Shown: piece after piece, positions 1-8,635 of the stretch | Numbering within the stretch: position 1 is the first letter of the stretch | Layout of the letters: each line of letters starts with the position of its first letter | Assembly (NCBI GenBank): GCA_038323835.1 | Contig: JBBQHI010000007.1 | Location: 1-64,000 of the forward strand | Length of the DNA stretch: 64,000 nucleotides | Direction of reading: 5' to 3' | Origin: JACVRW01 sp038323835 | GTDB taxonomy: Bacteria; Actinomycetota; Thermoleophilia; Solirubrobacterales; Thermoleophilaceae | The notes under the pieces: generated by a model | The model's database searches: none | What the model saw: the letters and a program-made list of their open reading frames with translations, nothing else | What the model was told of the DNA's origin: nothing | Position numbers and translations under genes: made by a program

Positions 1-276
1 ACCGGTGAAATCCTGCATCAACACACGAGCAGGCGTATACGCCACCTGACTCGACGACTCGTCACCCGCCACCCAACGAGCCAGATTCTCGATGTCCCCG
101 GCGGTGACGGCATGGCCGTCCTCGTTGCGCAACAGATTCTCGAGCAGGACCTTGAGCGAGTAGGGCAGCCGCGCCACGTCGTACTTCGACTGGAGCGCGT
201 CGAGCCGGAAGATCTCGTGCGTGGTGTCCCCCACGCGGAGGTCGGCACGGGCTCCATAGCTGTCCGGATGACTCAC
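1..276 (-). CDS. acnA: Aconitate hydratase A, N-terminal part (runs off window)
   Basis: This open frame gives 92 residues from a GTG start at 276-274 and leaves the window at base 1. The translation contains SLKVLLENLLR followed by DGHAVTAGDIENLARW and ends in ARVLMQDFTG, which is the conserved beginning of the AcnA/IRP-type aconitase. The enzyme interconverts citrate and isocitrate in the TCA cycle in the cytoplasm using a 4Fe-4S cluster; the cluster cysteines lie outside the window. The start is not preceded by a clear Shine-Dalgarno. The gene is divergent from the c-di-GMP gene at 351, so 277-350 must hold both promoters. Family identity is secure; the exact start is less so. Confidence 0.9.
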   Translation of the reverse strand, partial: MSHPDSYGARADLRVGDTTHEIFRLDALQSKYDVARLPYSLKVLLENLLRNEDGHAVTAGDIENLARWVAGDESSSQVAYTPARVLMQDFTG

Positions 277-350
277 GCTTCAAAACCCTATCGACGGTCC
301 GGGCCCGGATCCCGCTAAGGCTGAGGCGCCGGCGGTCGATAGGTCTTTAC

Positions 351-2060
351 ATGGGGTTCAGGGCATCGGCGCTCAGGGAGCGCCTCGTCCCGCGGGCGAG
401 CTACGAGGCGACGATTGCCTCCCTCGACGATCCGCGGGCTGCCGCGCGCTTCCTCGGCTTCGCCTACACGGCGGGCGCGACGCTCGCCATCGCCTCCATG
501 GCCCTTCCCCAGCCCCCGGGCACCGATGTGTCGGGCCTGTTCGGCATCTACGCGGTGGCCCTGGCGCTGGGTGGGTATCTCCTGCTCCGCGGCTCGCGGG
601 TCACCCCGAGGGAGATGTCGGCGGCGCTCCTGATCGGAACCGTGCTGGTGTCGCTGGCCATCCACTTCACCGAAGGGCGGACGGGCGTGTACTCGCTCTT
701 CTACGTGTGGATCGCGATCGAGTCGGTCTACTTCCTGTCACACCGCGCGGCCCTCGTGCAGGTGGTGGGCGTCGCGATCGCGTTCGGGCTCGTGTTGATG
801 AGCGAGCGGCCGCCCGGCGCCGAGGAGCAGTGGCTCATCACCGTGGGCACCGTGGCCCTGGCCGGCATCCTCGTAGGCGCGCTGAAGGCAAACGTCGAAC
901 GTTTGATCGGCCGGCTGGCGGCCGCGGCACACACCGATTCCCTCACCGGGCTCAGCAACCGCCGCGCCTTCCAGGACGCGCTCGAGGTGGAGCTGGAGCG
1001 GGCGCGGCGCGGAGGGCGGCCGGTGAGCCTGCTGGTGGCCGACCTGGACCACTTCAAGCGCGTGAACGACCTCCTCGGTCATCCGAGCGGCGACCAGGTG
1101 CTGAAGCGCTTCGCCGACCAGATGACCAGGCTGACGCGCATCATCGACATCCCGGCGCGCCTGGGGGGCGAGGAGTTCGCTCTCGTGTTGCCCGAAGCCA
1201 CCCGGCACGACGCCCTTCTGGTGGCCGAGCGGCTGCGGCGCTCGGTGAAGGGGGCGTTCGTCGACACGGCGGCGCCGCTGACGGTGAGCATCGGCGTGAC
1301 CTGCTTCCCGGACGACGGGGGGTCCGCCGACGACCTGCTCCGGGCCGGGGACCAGGCTCTTTATGCGGCGAAGAAGCTCGGACGCGATCGCACCGTCCTC
1401 TACAACGCCGAGGTGATCGCGGACGTGGTCACCGGGGAGATAGCGGCGGACGCCCAGCCTCCGGGCCAGCTGTCCGTGGTCCTAGTGCTGGCGGAGACGA
1501 TCGACGCCCGCGACTCGGGCACCGCCCAGCACTCGCAGACGGTGAGCCGCTACACCCGCGCCGTCGCGGTGGGCCTGGGACTGCCGCAGGCCTCGATCGA
1601 GCGTGTGGCTCTGGCCGCCGTGCTCCACGACGTGGGCAAGATCGGGGTTCCCGACGCGATTCTCCAGAAGCCGGGACCGCTCGACGACGAGGAGTGGGCT
1701 CAGATTCGCAGGCACCCGGAGCTGGGGGCGCGCATCCTGGCCGGCGCCGACCTGACCGACATCGCGGAGTGGGTGTTCGCCCATCACGAGAGGGTGGACG
1801 GGAGCGGCTATCCGCTCGGCCTCCGGGGCGACCAGATTCCTCTCGAAGCGCGCATCGTCGCGGTGGCCGAAGCCTATGAAGCCATGACCAGTGCCCGCCC
1901 CCACCGCGCCGCCATGTCCCACGACGAGGCGGCCGCGGAGCTGCGCCGCTGCTCGGGCACACAGTTCGATGCTCGTATCGTGGATGCCCTCCTGGCGGCG
2001 CTTCCCAGGACCTGGTGGCCGCCCGCTGACGTGACGGACGAGCTCTCTCCTACGGGCTGA
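351..2060 (+). CDS. Membrane-bound GGDEF and HD-GYP bifunctional c-di-GMP protein
   Basis: The 569-residue protein starts with about six hydrophobic segments (roughly residues 35-178), a sensor or anchor region of no recognised family. A GGDEF domain follows (about 190-350) with the active-site variant GGEEF at 272-276 and an RxxD inhibitory site (263-266) exactly five residues before it, so it looks catalytically competent and product-inhibited. The C-terminal HD-GYP domain (about 375-555) has HDVGK (426-430), HHE (478-480) and DGSGYP (483-488). The aspartate usually found in the late ADVYD metal-ligand motif is glutamate in VAEAYEAM. The protein could therefore make and break c-di-GMP. No partner receptor is visible nearby. 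Confidence 0.92.
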   Translation: MGFRASALRERLVPRASYEATIASLDDPRAAARFLGFAYTAGATLAIASMALPQPPGTDVSGLFGIYAVALALGGYLLLRGSRVTPREMSAALLIGTVLVSLAIHFTEGRTGVYSLFYVWIAIESVYFLSHRAALVQVVGVAIAFGLVLMSERPPGAEEQWLITVGTVALAGILVGALKANVERLIGRLAAAAHTDSLTGLSNRRAFQDALEVELERARRGGRPVSLLVADLDHFKRVNDLLGHPSGDQVLKRFADQMTRLTRIIDIPARLGGEEFALVLPEATRHDALLVAERLRRSVKGAFVDTAAPLTVSIGVTCFPDDGGSADDLLRAGDQALYAAKKLGRDRTVLYNAEVIADVVTGEIAADAQPPGQLSVVLVLAETIDARDSGTAQHSQTVSRYTRAVAVGLGLPQASIERVALAAVLHDVGKIGVPDAILQKPGPLDDEEWAQIRRHPELGARILAGADLTDIAEWVFAHHERVDGSGYPLGLRGDQIPLEARIVAVAEAYEAMTSARPHRAAMSHDEAAAELRRCSGTQFDARIVDALLAALPRTWWPPADVTDELSPTG

Positions 2061-2176
2061 CCAAGTCGCCCACCGGCCTGGGTGAGCGCCCGGACTCGGC
2101 CGCGAGCCAGAGCGCGTTCGTCCCGAAGAAGAGAAGGTCGATACCCACGGGCCTCCGGCCAGCCGGGCGAAGCCGA

Positions 2177-2674
2177 TCACACAGACGCGGGCGGGCTCGG
2201 CCGGTCCGGCTCCGGCGCGGAGACGGCCTGGGCCACCGCGTCGTCCACGGCCCGCACGACGGCCTCCGGGGCGTTCACCCACTCGAACCTGAACTCCGAG
2301 TCGTCCGTGCCGGCCGTGTCGAAGTCCACCGTGCCGACCTTGAACAGGCGGTCGATGACGCCCTGCTCGTAGTTCACGTTCTGGACGCGCTCGAGGCGTG
2401 TCTCCTGGACATTGCGGCGGATGATGCCGCGTGTGATGCGCAGCCGCCGGGTCGTGATCAGGTACTTCGTGAAGAGCCGGCGCACATATCCGATCACGAG
2501 GGTCAGCGCGAACACCACGGCGCCCACGAGCACCCCCGCGCCGGGCGAGCTCACGAGCCAGAGGATGCCTCCGAGCACCACGGCCGCGATCAGGCCGGTG
2601 ACATAGAAGGACATCAGCGCTCTCCAGGAGGGCCGGCCTTCGTACAGCGGGTGCTCGTCGGCGCGCAGGTCCAT
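2177..2674 (-). CDS. PH domain (bPH2) membrane protein
   Basis: 165 residues from the ATG at 2674. Two hydrophobic segments near residues 20-60 are followed by TKYLITTRRLRITRGIIRR and a stretch ending in YEQGVIDRLFKVGTVDF, the layout of the bacterial PH-like domain (DUF304/YdbS family). These proteins are small membrane proteins of unknown function. The C-terminus is a short proline-rich tail. It lies 29 bp after the metallo-beta-lactamase-fold gene on the same strand, so the two are probably cotranscribed. The function cannot be taken further from sequence. Confidence 0.75.
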   Translation of the reverse strand: MDLRADEHPLYEGRPSWRALMSFYVTGLIAAVVLGGILWLVSSPGAGVLVGAVVFALTLVIGYVRRLFTKYLITTRRLRITRGIIRRNVQETRLERVQNVNYEQGVIDRLFKVGTVDFDTAGTDDSEFRFEWVNAPEAVVRAVDDAVAQAVSAPEPDRPSPPASV

Positions 2675-2703
2675 GGTCAGCGGATCTTCGCACGACGGCG
2701 GAG

Positions 2704-3450
2704 CTACAGCACCAGCGACTCCCCAGGCGCCAGCACGCGCACCTCCACCTCGGGGGCGAGCTCCGCCGCGTGCGCCGCGAAGCGGCGCGCCGGCTCGGTG
2801 AACCAGTCGCCCAGCCGGCGTCCTCGCGGATGGAGCGTGCCCCAGTGGATCGGCACCGCCACCGCCGGGCGGATCAGTGCCGCGGCGCGGGCGGCCGACT
2901 CCGGGTCCAGGTGTCCCCCGCTCCCGAGCTCGGGGCCCCACCCGGCCACGGGCAGCAGGGCCAGGTCCACCGGGCCGATGTCGCTCATACCGGCAAACAG
3001 GTCGGTGTCGCCCGCGAAGTACACGCGCGGACCGGCCTCGAGCACGAAGCCGATTGGCTCCGCCCGCGGCCCGAGCGGCCGCCGCCGCGGGTCGTGCGCG
3101 GCGGGCACGGCGGACACGCGTACTCCCGCCAGCTCACCGGATTCTCCGGGACGCAGCTCCCTGACGGCTCCGAATCCGGCCCGCCGGAGCAGCCATCCGG
3201 CTCCGTAGGGCGCGAAGGCCGTGACCTCACTCGCGATGCCCCGCAGCGAGGGCAGGTCCAGATGGTCGTAGTGCAGGTGGGAGACCAGCACGGCATCGAG
3301 CCGCTCGGAGAGGCCCACCGCCGGGGGCTTGCCGTGGCGGCGCAGGTGGGCCACGCGGGAGCGCAGAACGGGGTCGGTGAGCAGCCGCGCGCCCCCCAGC
3401 TCGAGGAGAACGGTGGAGTGCCCGCCCCAGGTGACGCGGTCGCCGCTCAC
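2704..3450 (-). CDS. Metallo-beta-lactamase-fold hydrolase (UlaG/NAPE-PLD-like)
   Basis: 248 residues from a GTG at 3450, placed just after GGAAGG; longer starts would run into the divergent gene. The zinc motif SHLHYDHLD is present, and later YFAGDTDLF and PIHWGTLHP supply the distal ligands, as in the UlaG/NAPE-PLD branch of the superfamily. The substrate is unknown. Domain order and length are typical. A second member of the same branch lies at 13710-14360 and shares the HW(G) C-terminal motif, so the genome keeps paralogues. Confidence 0.8.
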   Translation of the reverse strand: MSGDRVTWGGHSTVLLELGGARLLTDPVLRSRVAHLRRHGKPPAVGLSERLDAVLVSHLHYDHLDLPSLRGIASEVTAFAPYGAGWLLRRAGFGAVRELRPGESGELAGVRVSAVPAAHDPRRRPLGPRAEPIGFVLEAGPRVYFAGDTDLFAGMSDIGPVDLALLPVAGWGPELGSGGHLDPESAARAAALIRPAVAVPIHWGTLHPRGRRLGDWFTEPARRFAAHAAELAPEVEVRVLAPGESLVL

Positions 3451-3527
3451 CCTTCCGGTCTCACCCGGACGGGGTGATTCGCGCACACCAACCGCACCGC
3501 GAGAATCGTGTCCACTCGAGGATCTTG

Positions 3528-4202
3528 ATGGGCGACGCAATCGGACAGGTGCTTTCGCTGGGTGTGGGCGTTGCGCTCAGCCCGGTGCCGATCATCGCGG
3601 TGGTGCTGATGCTGGGCACGCCGCGGGCCGGCAGCAATGGCCCGGCCTTCGTGCTCGGCTGGGTGATCGGCCTCGCGCTCGTCGGCACGTTGATCCTGCT
3701 TGCCTCGAGCGGCGCGGACGCCAGCGACGAGGGCGCCCCGGCCGACTGGGTCGGGGTGCTGAAGATCGTGCTCGGCGTGCTCCTGCTGCTGGTGGCGGCG
3801 CGCCAATGGCGCGGCCGGCCGCGCCCGGGCGAGGAGGCCGAGCTGCCCAAGTGGATGCGCACCATCGACGGGTTCACGCCCGCGCGGTCGCTGGCGACGG
3901 GCGCGCTCCTCTCCGGCGTGAACCCGAAGAACCTGCTCCTGACCGCGGGCGCCGCCGCCGCCATCGCCCAGACGGGCATCGGCGCCGGCGACCAGGCGGT
4001 GGCCCTCGCGGTGTTCATCGTGATCGGAACGCTTGGTCCGGGCATCCCGGTCGCGATCTTCTTCCTGATGGGCGAGCGGGCCAAGAGCCTGCTGGACGAC
4101 CTCAACGGCTGGATGGGCGCCCACAACGCGGCGATCATGGCGGTGCTCTGCCTGGTGATCGGGGCGAAGCTGATCGGCGATGGAGTGACCGGTCTCTCTT
4201 AG
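3528..4202 (+). CDS. GAP (Sap/SfLAP) family membrane protein
   Basis: 224 residues with six predicted membrane segments and the motif LSGVNPKNLLLT in the middle, which marks the GAP/Sap family (named for a mycobacterial sulfolipid-addressing protein and related to LysE-type transporters). It may export a lipid or small molecule, but no substrate can be assigned. The ATG at 3528 is chosen because GAGG lies 6-9 bases upstream and the hydrophobic sequence starts at once; upstream in-frame ATG codons lack this. The stop codon interlocks with that of the opposite-strand ZIP gene (shared 4199-4202). Confidence 0.75.
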   Translation: MGDAIGQVLSLGVGVALSPVPIIAVVLMLGTPRAGSNGPAFVLGWVIGLALVGTLILLASSGADASDEGAPADWVGVLKIVLGVLLLLVAARQWRGRPRPGEEAELPKWMRTIDGFTPARSLATGALLSGVNPKNLLLTAGAAAAIAQTGIGAGDQAVALAVFIVIGTLGPGIPVAIFFLMGERAKSLLDDLNGWMGAHNAAIMAVLCLVIGAKLIGDGVTGLS

Positions 4203-4903
4203 GAAACGCCTGACAGGACGGACGCCACCGCAAACCCGAGCGTCGTCACGAGGCCCGTGGTCCGCCCGGCCTGCTTGGTGGCCTCGGGAATCATCGAGTC
4301 CACGAGCATGACCAGGAGCGCGCCGGCGGCGAAACCGTTCACCGCGCCCTCGAGCTCATTGCCGGTCGAGTCGGCGATGCCGTACCCCACGAGGGAAGCG
4401 AGAGCGCAGAGCACCGCGACCACCATCCACATCCGGAGGATCGTCCCCCGCTCGCGCCCGCCGGCGAGCATGGCGCTCGCGGAACCGACCGCCTCCGGGA
4501 GGTTCGATACGAAGATGGCCGCGAGCAGCCCCACGCTCACTCCGCCGCCTGCGGCCACGCCAAGCCCCAAAACCAGCTGCTCGGGGATCCCGTCGAGGAA
4601 TGCGCCGAGCGCCAGGGAGGAGCCCGCCGCGGACCCCTGCGCCCGGCGATCGACGACGCCGTCCAGGAAATAGAAGGCAAGCGCGCCGAGGGCCATGCCC
4701 ACGGCCACCGAGTCCGCCCCGCCTATCTTCACCCCCTCCTGCGCGAGCTCGAAGCTCACAGCGCTCACCAACGCCCCCGCCCCGAAGCCGAGCACCAGCC
4801 CCACCAGGCGCCCGGGCCAGCGGCGCGCGAGGCCAACCAGGGCCCCGAGCACGAGCGACGAAGCCGCCAGTGAACCCCATCCGAGTGCGGCCCACACGTT
4901 CAC
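4199..4903 (-). CDS. Divergent ZIP-family metal permease
   Basis: 234 residues, about eight membrane segments. The paired signature helices are recognisable as LDGIPEQ and SNLPEAVGSA, with a further DSMIPEA near the end. In canonical ZIP transporters (ZupT, BbZIP) the first two read HNxPEG; here the histidines are missing, so the metal site is altered and transport of zinc should not be assumed. It is divergent from the CYTH-like gene at 4997, and a 19-bp inverted repeat (4945-4963) sits between them. Confidence 0.7.
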   Translation of the reverse strand: MNVWAALGWGSLAASSLVLGALVGLARRWPGRLVGLVLGFGAGALVSAVSFELAQEGVKIGGADSVAVGMALGALAFYFLDGVVDRRAQGSAAGSSLALGAFLDGIPEQLVLGLGVAAGGGVSVGLLAAIFVSNLPEAVGSASAMLAGGRERGTILRMWMVVAVLCALASLVGYGIADSTGNELEGAVNGFAAGALLVMLVDSMIPEATKQAGRTTGLVTTLGFAVASVLSGVS

Positions 4904-4944
4904 GAGTGGCGGGACGTTAGCGCCGGCTCTCGCTGATGTGGGAG

Positions 4945-4963
4945 ATCACCCTCACAGGGTGAT
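4945..4963. promoter_or_regulatory. Inverted repeat between divergent genes, possible operator
   Basis: ATCACCC, a 5-base spacer TCACA, then GGGTGAT: perfect 7-bp arms in the 93-bp gap between the ZIP-like gene (start 4903, minus) and the CYTH-like gene (start 4997, plus). The position suits a repressor site acting on one or both promoters. No regulator is encoded beside it, so the role is inference. Confidence 0.4.
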
Positions 4964-4996
4964 GCACGGTCACCCGGGCCATTGGATACTCGGCTC

Positions 4997-5773
4997 ATGA
5001 CCGCGGGTGGGAAGAGGCTCACGGAGCTGCCCGACGAGGAGCTGCAGGAGCTCCTGGGCCTTCTCGGCGGCGCCGACAGCGCCGAGCTCAAGCTGACCGT
5101 GCCCGAGGAGCACCATCGATCGACGGCGAGTGCCCTGGGGATGGACCCCCTGGACGCGCAGATCCGCCAGGTCTTCTTCTTCGACACGCCTGACCTGATG
5201 CTGGACCAAAAGGGAGTGGTGGTCCGCGCACGCCGCGTGCAGGGCCGGGACGACGACTCCGTGGTCAAGCTTCGCCCGGTCGTCCCGAGCAAGCTGCCCG
5301 AGGACGTCCGGTCGTCGAGGGACCTGGTCGTGGAGGTGGACGCGATGCCGGGCGGCTACGTCTGCTCGGCCTCCATGAAGGGCTCCGGCTCCACCGGCGT
5401 ACGACGGGTGGTGGCGGGCGACCAGCCGATCCGGAAGCTGTTCTCGAAGGCGCAGCGCCGCTTCTACGAGTCGCACGCCCCGAAGGGACTCGGTCTCGAC
5501 GACCTCACGCTCCTCGGGCCGATCCTCGTGCTGAAGCTCAACATGAAGCCGAAGGGGCTCCCGGGCAGGAAGCTCGTCGCGGAGCTGTGGCTCTACCCCG
5601 ACGGCACGCGCATCCTCGAGCTGTCCGGCAAGTGCGAGCCGTCGCGGATGTTCCAGGTGGCCGTGGAGTCCCGCGCGTTCCTCGCGAGCCAGGGCGTGGA
5701 CCTGTCCGGCGAGCAGCAGACGAAGACCCGGACCGCGCTGGAGTTCTTCTCGACTAGCGCGACGGAGGCGTGA
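4997..5773 (+). CDS. CYTH-like (triphosphate tunnel) domain protein
   Basis: 258 residues from the ATG at 4997. AELKLTVPEEH near the N-terminus, QVFFFDTPDLML, VVVRARRVQ and SVVKLRP follow the order of the CYTH/triphosphate tunnel metalloenzyme fold (E-K strand, F-DT, R-R, K-R). The first glutamate of the classical ExExK motif is alanine, so phosphohydrolase or cyclase activity is uncertain. The C-terminal third matches no family I know. Its 3' end overlaps the opposite-strand channel gene by 20 bp. Confidence 0.6.
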   Translation: MTAGGKRLTELPDEELQELLGLLGGADSAELKLTVPEEHHRSTASALGMDPLDAQIRQVFFFDTPDLMLDQKGVVVRARRVQGRDDDSVVKLRPVVPSKLPEDVRSSRDLVVEVDAMPGGYVCSASMKGSGSTGVRRVVAGDQPIRKLFSKAQRRFYESHAPKGLGLDDLTLLGPILVLKLNMKPKGLPGRKLVAELWLYPDGTRILELSGKCEPSRMFQVAVESRAFLASQGVDLSGEQQTKTRTALEFFSTSATEA

Positions 5774-6464
5774 CCGGCTCGCGGCTGCGTCCCAGGTTGC
5801 TCACGATCAGGGCCACCACCGTCACCAGGTAGATCTGGCCGAAGAGCATCTCCGCGACGGCGAACATCCGGGTGACATCGGCGCCGGGAATGAGGTCTCC
5901 GTACCCCACCGTGGCCAGCGTGACGAAGCTGAAGTAGAGGTTGTTCGCGGCCGTCGATTGGGCGTGACCGGCGAACACGGCGTCGGAGTCGAAGGCTCCG
6001 ATCACGCTGTAGAGGAACGAGAAGAACATGCCGGCCAGCAGGTAGATCGCCAGCACGCCCGCCACGGTGCGGAGGGTCACCGCGCGCTCGGACCGAAGCG
6101 CCCGCACCAGGCCCGCCGCCAGTGTCGCAGGAGCCACTGCCACGAGCAGCCCGTTCACCAGTCCCGCCGCGGCCGGGGGGACGCTCCCGTGCAGGAGCCA
6201 GAGCACTCCCGCCGCGAGCACCACCACAACGGCCACACCCGCGGCCAGCCGGACGACCGGCCGGCGCGCGCCCGCCGTCCACACGGCGGCCACCAGCGTG
6301 GCGGCCTGCAGCGCGACGGTGAGGAAGCGCTCCCCGCTCCCCCCCGTGGACAACAGCTGGAACGCGATCGAGGCCGAGACGAGGGCGAGCACCAGGCCGT
6401 ACCCGGCACTGACGCTTCGGCGGGCGCGCGCGGCCCTGTCCTCGCGAGCGGGTGGATTGGCCAT
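5754..6464 (-). CDS. Two-pore-helix (Kir/KcsA-type) potassium channel
   Basis: 236 residues. Four or five hydrophobic segments fill the first 150 residues; then SFVTLATVGYGDLIP gives the TVGYGD potassium selectivity filter of the ion_trans_2 family, followed by a last membrane helix and a short cytoplasmic tail. No RCK/TrkA-N domain is attached. The extra N-terminal hydrophobic region is longer than in KcsA and resembles voltage-sensor-like membrane domains without the regular arginines. The ATG at 6464 is the first in frame. It converges on the CYTH gene with a 20-bp overlap. Confidence 0.85.
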   Translation of the reverse strand: MANPPAREDRAARARRSVSAGYGLVLALVSASIAFQLLSTGGSGERFLTVALQAATLVAAVWTAGARRPVVRLAAGVAVVVVLAAGVLWLLHGSVPPAAAGLVNGLLVAVAPATLAAGLVRALRSERAVTLRTVAGVLAIYLLAGMFFSFLYSVIGAFDSDAVFAGHAQSTAANNLYFSFVTLATVGYGDLIPGADVTRMFAVAEMLFGQIYLVTVVALIVSNLGRSREPVTPPSR

Positions 6465-6520
6465 CGTCCTGGATGCCGTTCGGCGGCCACCCCCATGCTC
6501 CTCTCCCCGGGCGGCGACGT

Positions 6521-7360
6521 TCAGGCGTCGCGCAGCGCCACGTTCGCGCCCAGGGCGGCGCCCGCACTGGCCCCGGCCACCAGCGCGATGGCCACCAGCT
6601 CTCGCGCCCCCAGCGCCTCGCCGAGCACCACGTAGCCCGCCAGCGCGGCCACCGCGGGCTCGAGGCTCATCAGCACTCCGAACACGCCGGCGGGCAGGCG
6701 CCGGAGCGCCTCCAGCTCGAGCGTGTACGGGATCACCGAGGACAGCAGCGCCACTGCGGCTCCCACGCCCAGCACCGCCGGCAGGAGCAGGTCGGCGCCG
6801 GCGTCCGCCACCCCCACCGGCAGCAGCAGCACGGCGGCCACGGCCATGGCCATGGCCAGTCCCGCGTTTCCGGAGAAGGCCTGGCCCACCCGGGCCGCCA
6901 CCAGGATGTACGCCGCCCAGAACGCGCCCGCCAGCAGTGCCAGCGCCACGCCGAGGCCGTCGAGGTCCCCGGAGCCGAAGTCCGACAGCAGGAGGATGCC
7001 GCACGCCGCCAGGGCGACCCAGGCCAGATCGAGCGGCCGCCGGGAGCCGAAGACCGCGACCCCGAGCGGTCCCACGAACTCGAAGGTCACGGCCACACCG
7101 AGCGGAATGCGGTCGATGGACGCGTAGAACGCCAGGTTCATGCCCGCGAGCGTCACCCCGTAGAGAGCCGCCAGGGCGAGCTGGCGGCGACTGCGGTCCG
7201 CCGGGCTCGGGCGCCACACGAGGCAGAGCACGATCGCGGCCAGGCCCACCCGGAGGAAGGCGGTGCCGGCGAAGCCGGCGTCGTCGAACAGGGTCTTGGC
7301 CAGCGCCCCCCCGAGCTGCACGGAGGCCACGGCGGCGAGGACGAGAACGGGAGCGGGCAC
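6521..7360 (-). CDS. EamA/RhtA-family exporter
   Basis: 279 residues with ten hydrophobic segments in two homologous halves, as in the drug/metabolite transporter superfamily. AFYASIDRIPLGVAVTFEF and a later IPYTLELEALRRLPAG are typical of the RhtA branch, whose members export threonine and homoserine. The gene is divergent from the D-threonine-aldolase-like gene starting 36 bp away, so both may bear on amino-acid handling. The substrate is inferred, not shown. Confidence 0.85.
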   Translation of the reverse strand: MPAPVLVLAAVASVQLGGALAKTLFDDAGFAGTAFLRVGLAAIVLCLVWRPSPADRSRRQLALAALYGVTLAGMNLAFYASIDRIPLGVAVTFEFVGPLGVAVFGSRRPLDLAWVALAACGILLLSDFGSGDLDGLGVALALLAGAFWAAYILVAARVGQAFSGNAGLAMAMAVAAVLLLPVGVADAGADLLLPAVLGVGAAVALLSSVIPYTLELEALRRLPAGVFGVLMSLEPAVAALAGYVVLGEALGARELVAIALVAGASAGAALGANVALRDA

Positions 7361-7395
7361 CGCCCGGCACCGTACCCTCGGCCATAATCGGCGGG

Positions 7396-8625
7396 GTGGC
7401 CGTGACCGCTCCCCACGCCCCGGCGCCCGGCCGGGCCCTCACCTTCGAGGAACTCGAGGACCTGTTCCGCGACGTTCCGGCTCCGTTTGCCCTCGTGGAC
7501 CTCGACGCACTCTGGGCCAACGCGCGCGAGATGCTCTCCCGCGCGGGAGGCACGCCGATCCGCGTGGCCTCCAAGTCCGTCCGCTGCCGCCAGATCCTTC
7601 ACGACGTGCTCGGCCATGAGCCGGGCTTCCGCGGGCTCATGACGTTCACGCTGGGCGAGAGCCTGTGGCTGTTCGAGCAGGGCTTCCGGGACATCCTGCT
7701 CGCCTATCCCACCGCCGACCGCGACGGGCTGGCGCGGCTGGCCCGGGTCGAGGAGGAGGGGCGGCCGGTGGTGATGGTGGACTCGCCCGCCCACCTCGAC
7801 CTGATCGACGCCGCCGCCGGCACGCCCCGGGCGGCCCCGATCCGTGTCTGCATCGAGCTCGACCTGAGCTGGTGGCCCGCGGGCGGCCGGATCAAGATCG
7901 GAGCCAAGCGCTCGCCCGTCCGCACGCCGGAGGCGGCGCGCGCCCTGGCTGCGGAGATCGTGCGCCGCTCCGGGTTCGAGCTGGCCGGGATCATGGGCTA
8001 CGAGGCGCACATCGCGGGGCTTGGGGATCGCCCGCTGGGTGCGGCCTGGCAGGAACGCGGGATCCGCTGGATGAAGCAGCGGTCGGTGGCGGAGATCGCC
8101 GAGCGCCGGGCCGCGGTGGTGGCCGCGGTGCGCGAGGTGGCCCCGCTGGAGTTCGTGAACGGGGGCGGCACGGGCAGCCTCCACACCACCGCGGGCGAGC
8201 CCGCCGTGACCGAGGTCACCGCCGGGTCCGGCCTCTATGCCCCCACCCTCTTCGATCGCTACGCCGGTTTCACGCTCACACCGGCCGCGATGTTCGCCCT
8301 GCCGGTGGTGCGGCGCCCGAGCGGCGGCGTGGCCACGCTGCTCGGCGGGGGCTATCACGCCTCGGGGCCGGCGGGCCGCGACCGCCTGCCCTCACCCCAC
8401 CGCCCGGAAGGGCTTCGCCTCGACCCGCGCGAGGGGGCCGGCGAGGTGCAGACGCCGGTGCTCGGCGCCGCCGCGGCCTCGCTGCGGCTCGGCGACCGGG
8501 TGTACATGCGCCACGCCAAGGCGGGCGAGCTCTGCGAGCGCTTCGACCGGCTGTACCTGGTGAGCCGGGGCCGGATCGTGGGCGAGGAGCCCACGTATCG
8601 CGGCGAGGGGCGGACGGAGCTCTAG
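7396..8625 (+). CDS. PLP-dependent amino acid deaminase/aldolase (D-threonine aldolase-like, alanine racemase fold)
   Basis: 409 residues from GTG 7396 (a second GTG two codons later is also possible). The N-terminal alanine-racemase-type barrel begins PFALVDLDALWAN and carries the likely PLP lysine at residue 60 in RVASKSVRC. FVNGGGTGSLHTT and GSGLYAPTLFDRY bind the phosphate and mark the D-threonine aldolase/D-serine dehydratase-like family; the C-terminal part has the conserved YMRHAKAGE, supplying histidine for metal binding. The reaction is probably cleavage or deamination of a D-hydroxy amino acid. It ends 10 bp before the stop of the convergent oxidase gene. Confidence 0.8.
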   Translation: MAVTAPHAPAPGRALTFEELEDLFRDVPAPFALVDLDALWANAREMLSRAGGTPIRVASKSVRCRQILHDVLGHEPGFRGLMTFTLGESLWLFEQGFRDILLAYPTADRDGLARLARVEEEGRPVVMVDSPAHLDLIDAAAGTPRAAPIRVCIELDLSWWPAGGRIKIGAKRSPVRTPEAARALAAEIVRRSGFELAGIMGYEAHIAGLGDRPLGAAWQERGIRWMKQRSVAEIAERRAAVVAAVREVAPLEFVNGGGTGSLHTTAGEPAVTEVTAGSGLYAPTLFDRYAGFTLTPAAMFALPVVRRPSGGVATLLGGGYHASGPAGRDRLPSPHRPEGLRLDPREGAGEVQTPVLGAAAASLRLGDRVYMRHAKAGELCERFDRLYLVSRGRIVGEEPTYRGEGRTEL

Positions 8626-8635
8626 TAGGTACCCG

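Noticed and set aside
6067..7395. N-terminal extension of the D-threonine-aldolase-like gene by over 400 codons
   Set aside because: The extension is Arg/Pro-rich antisense sequence of the K+ channel and EamA genes; the family fold begins right after GTG 7396.
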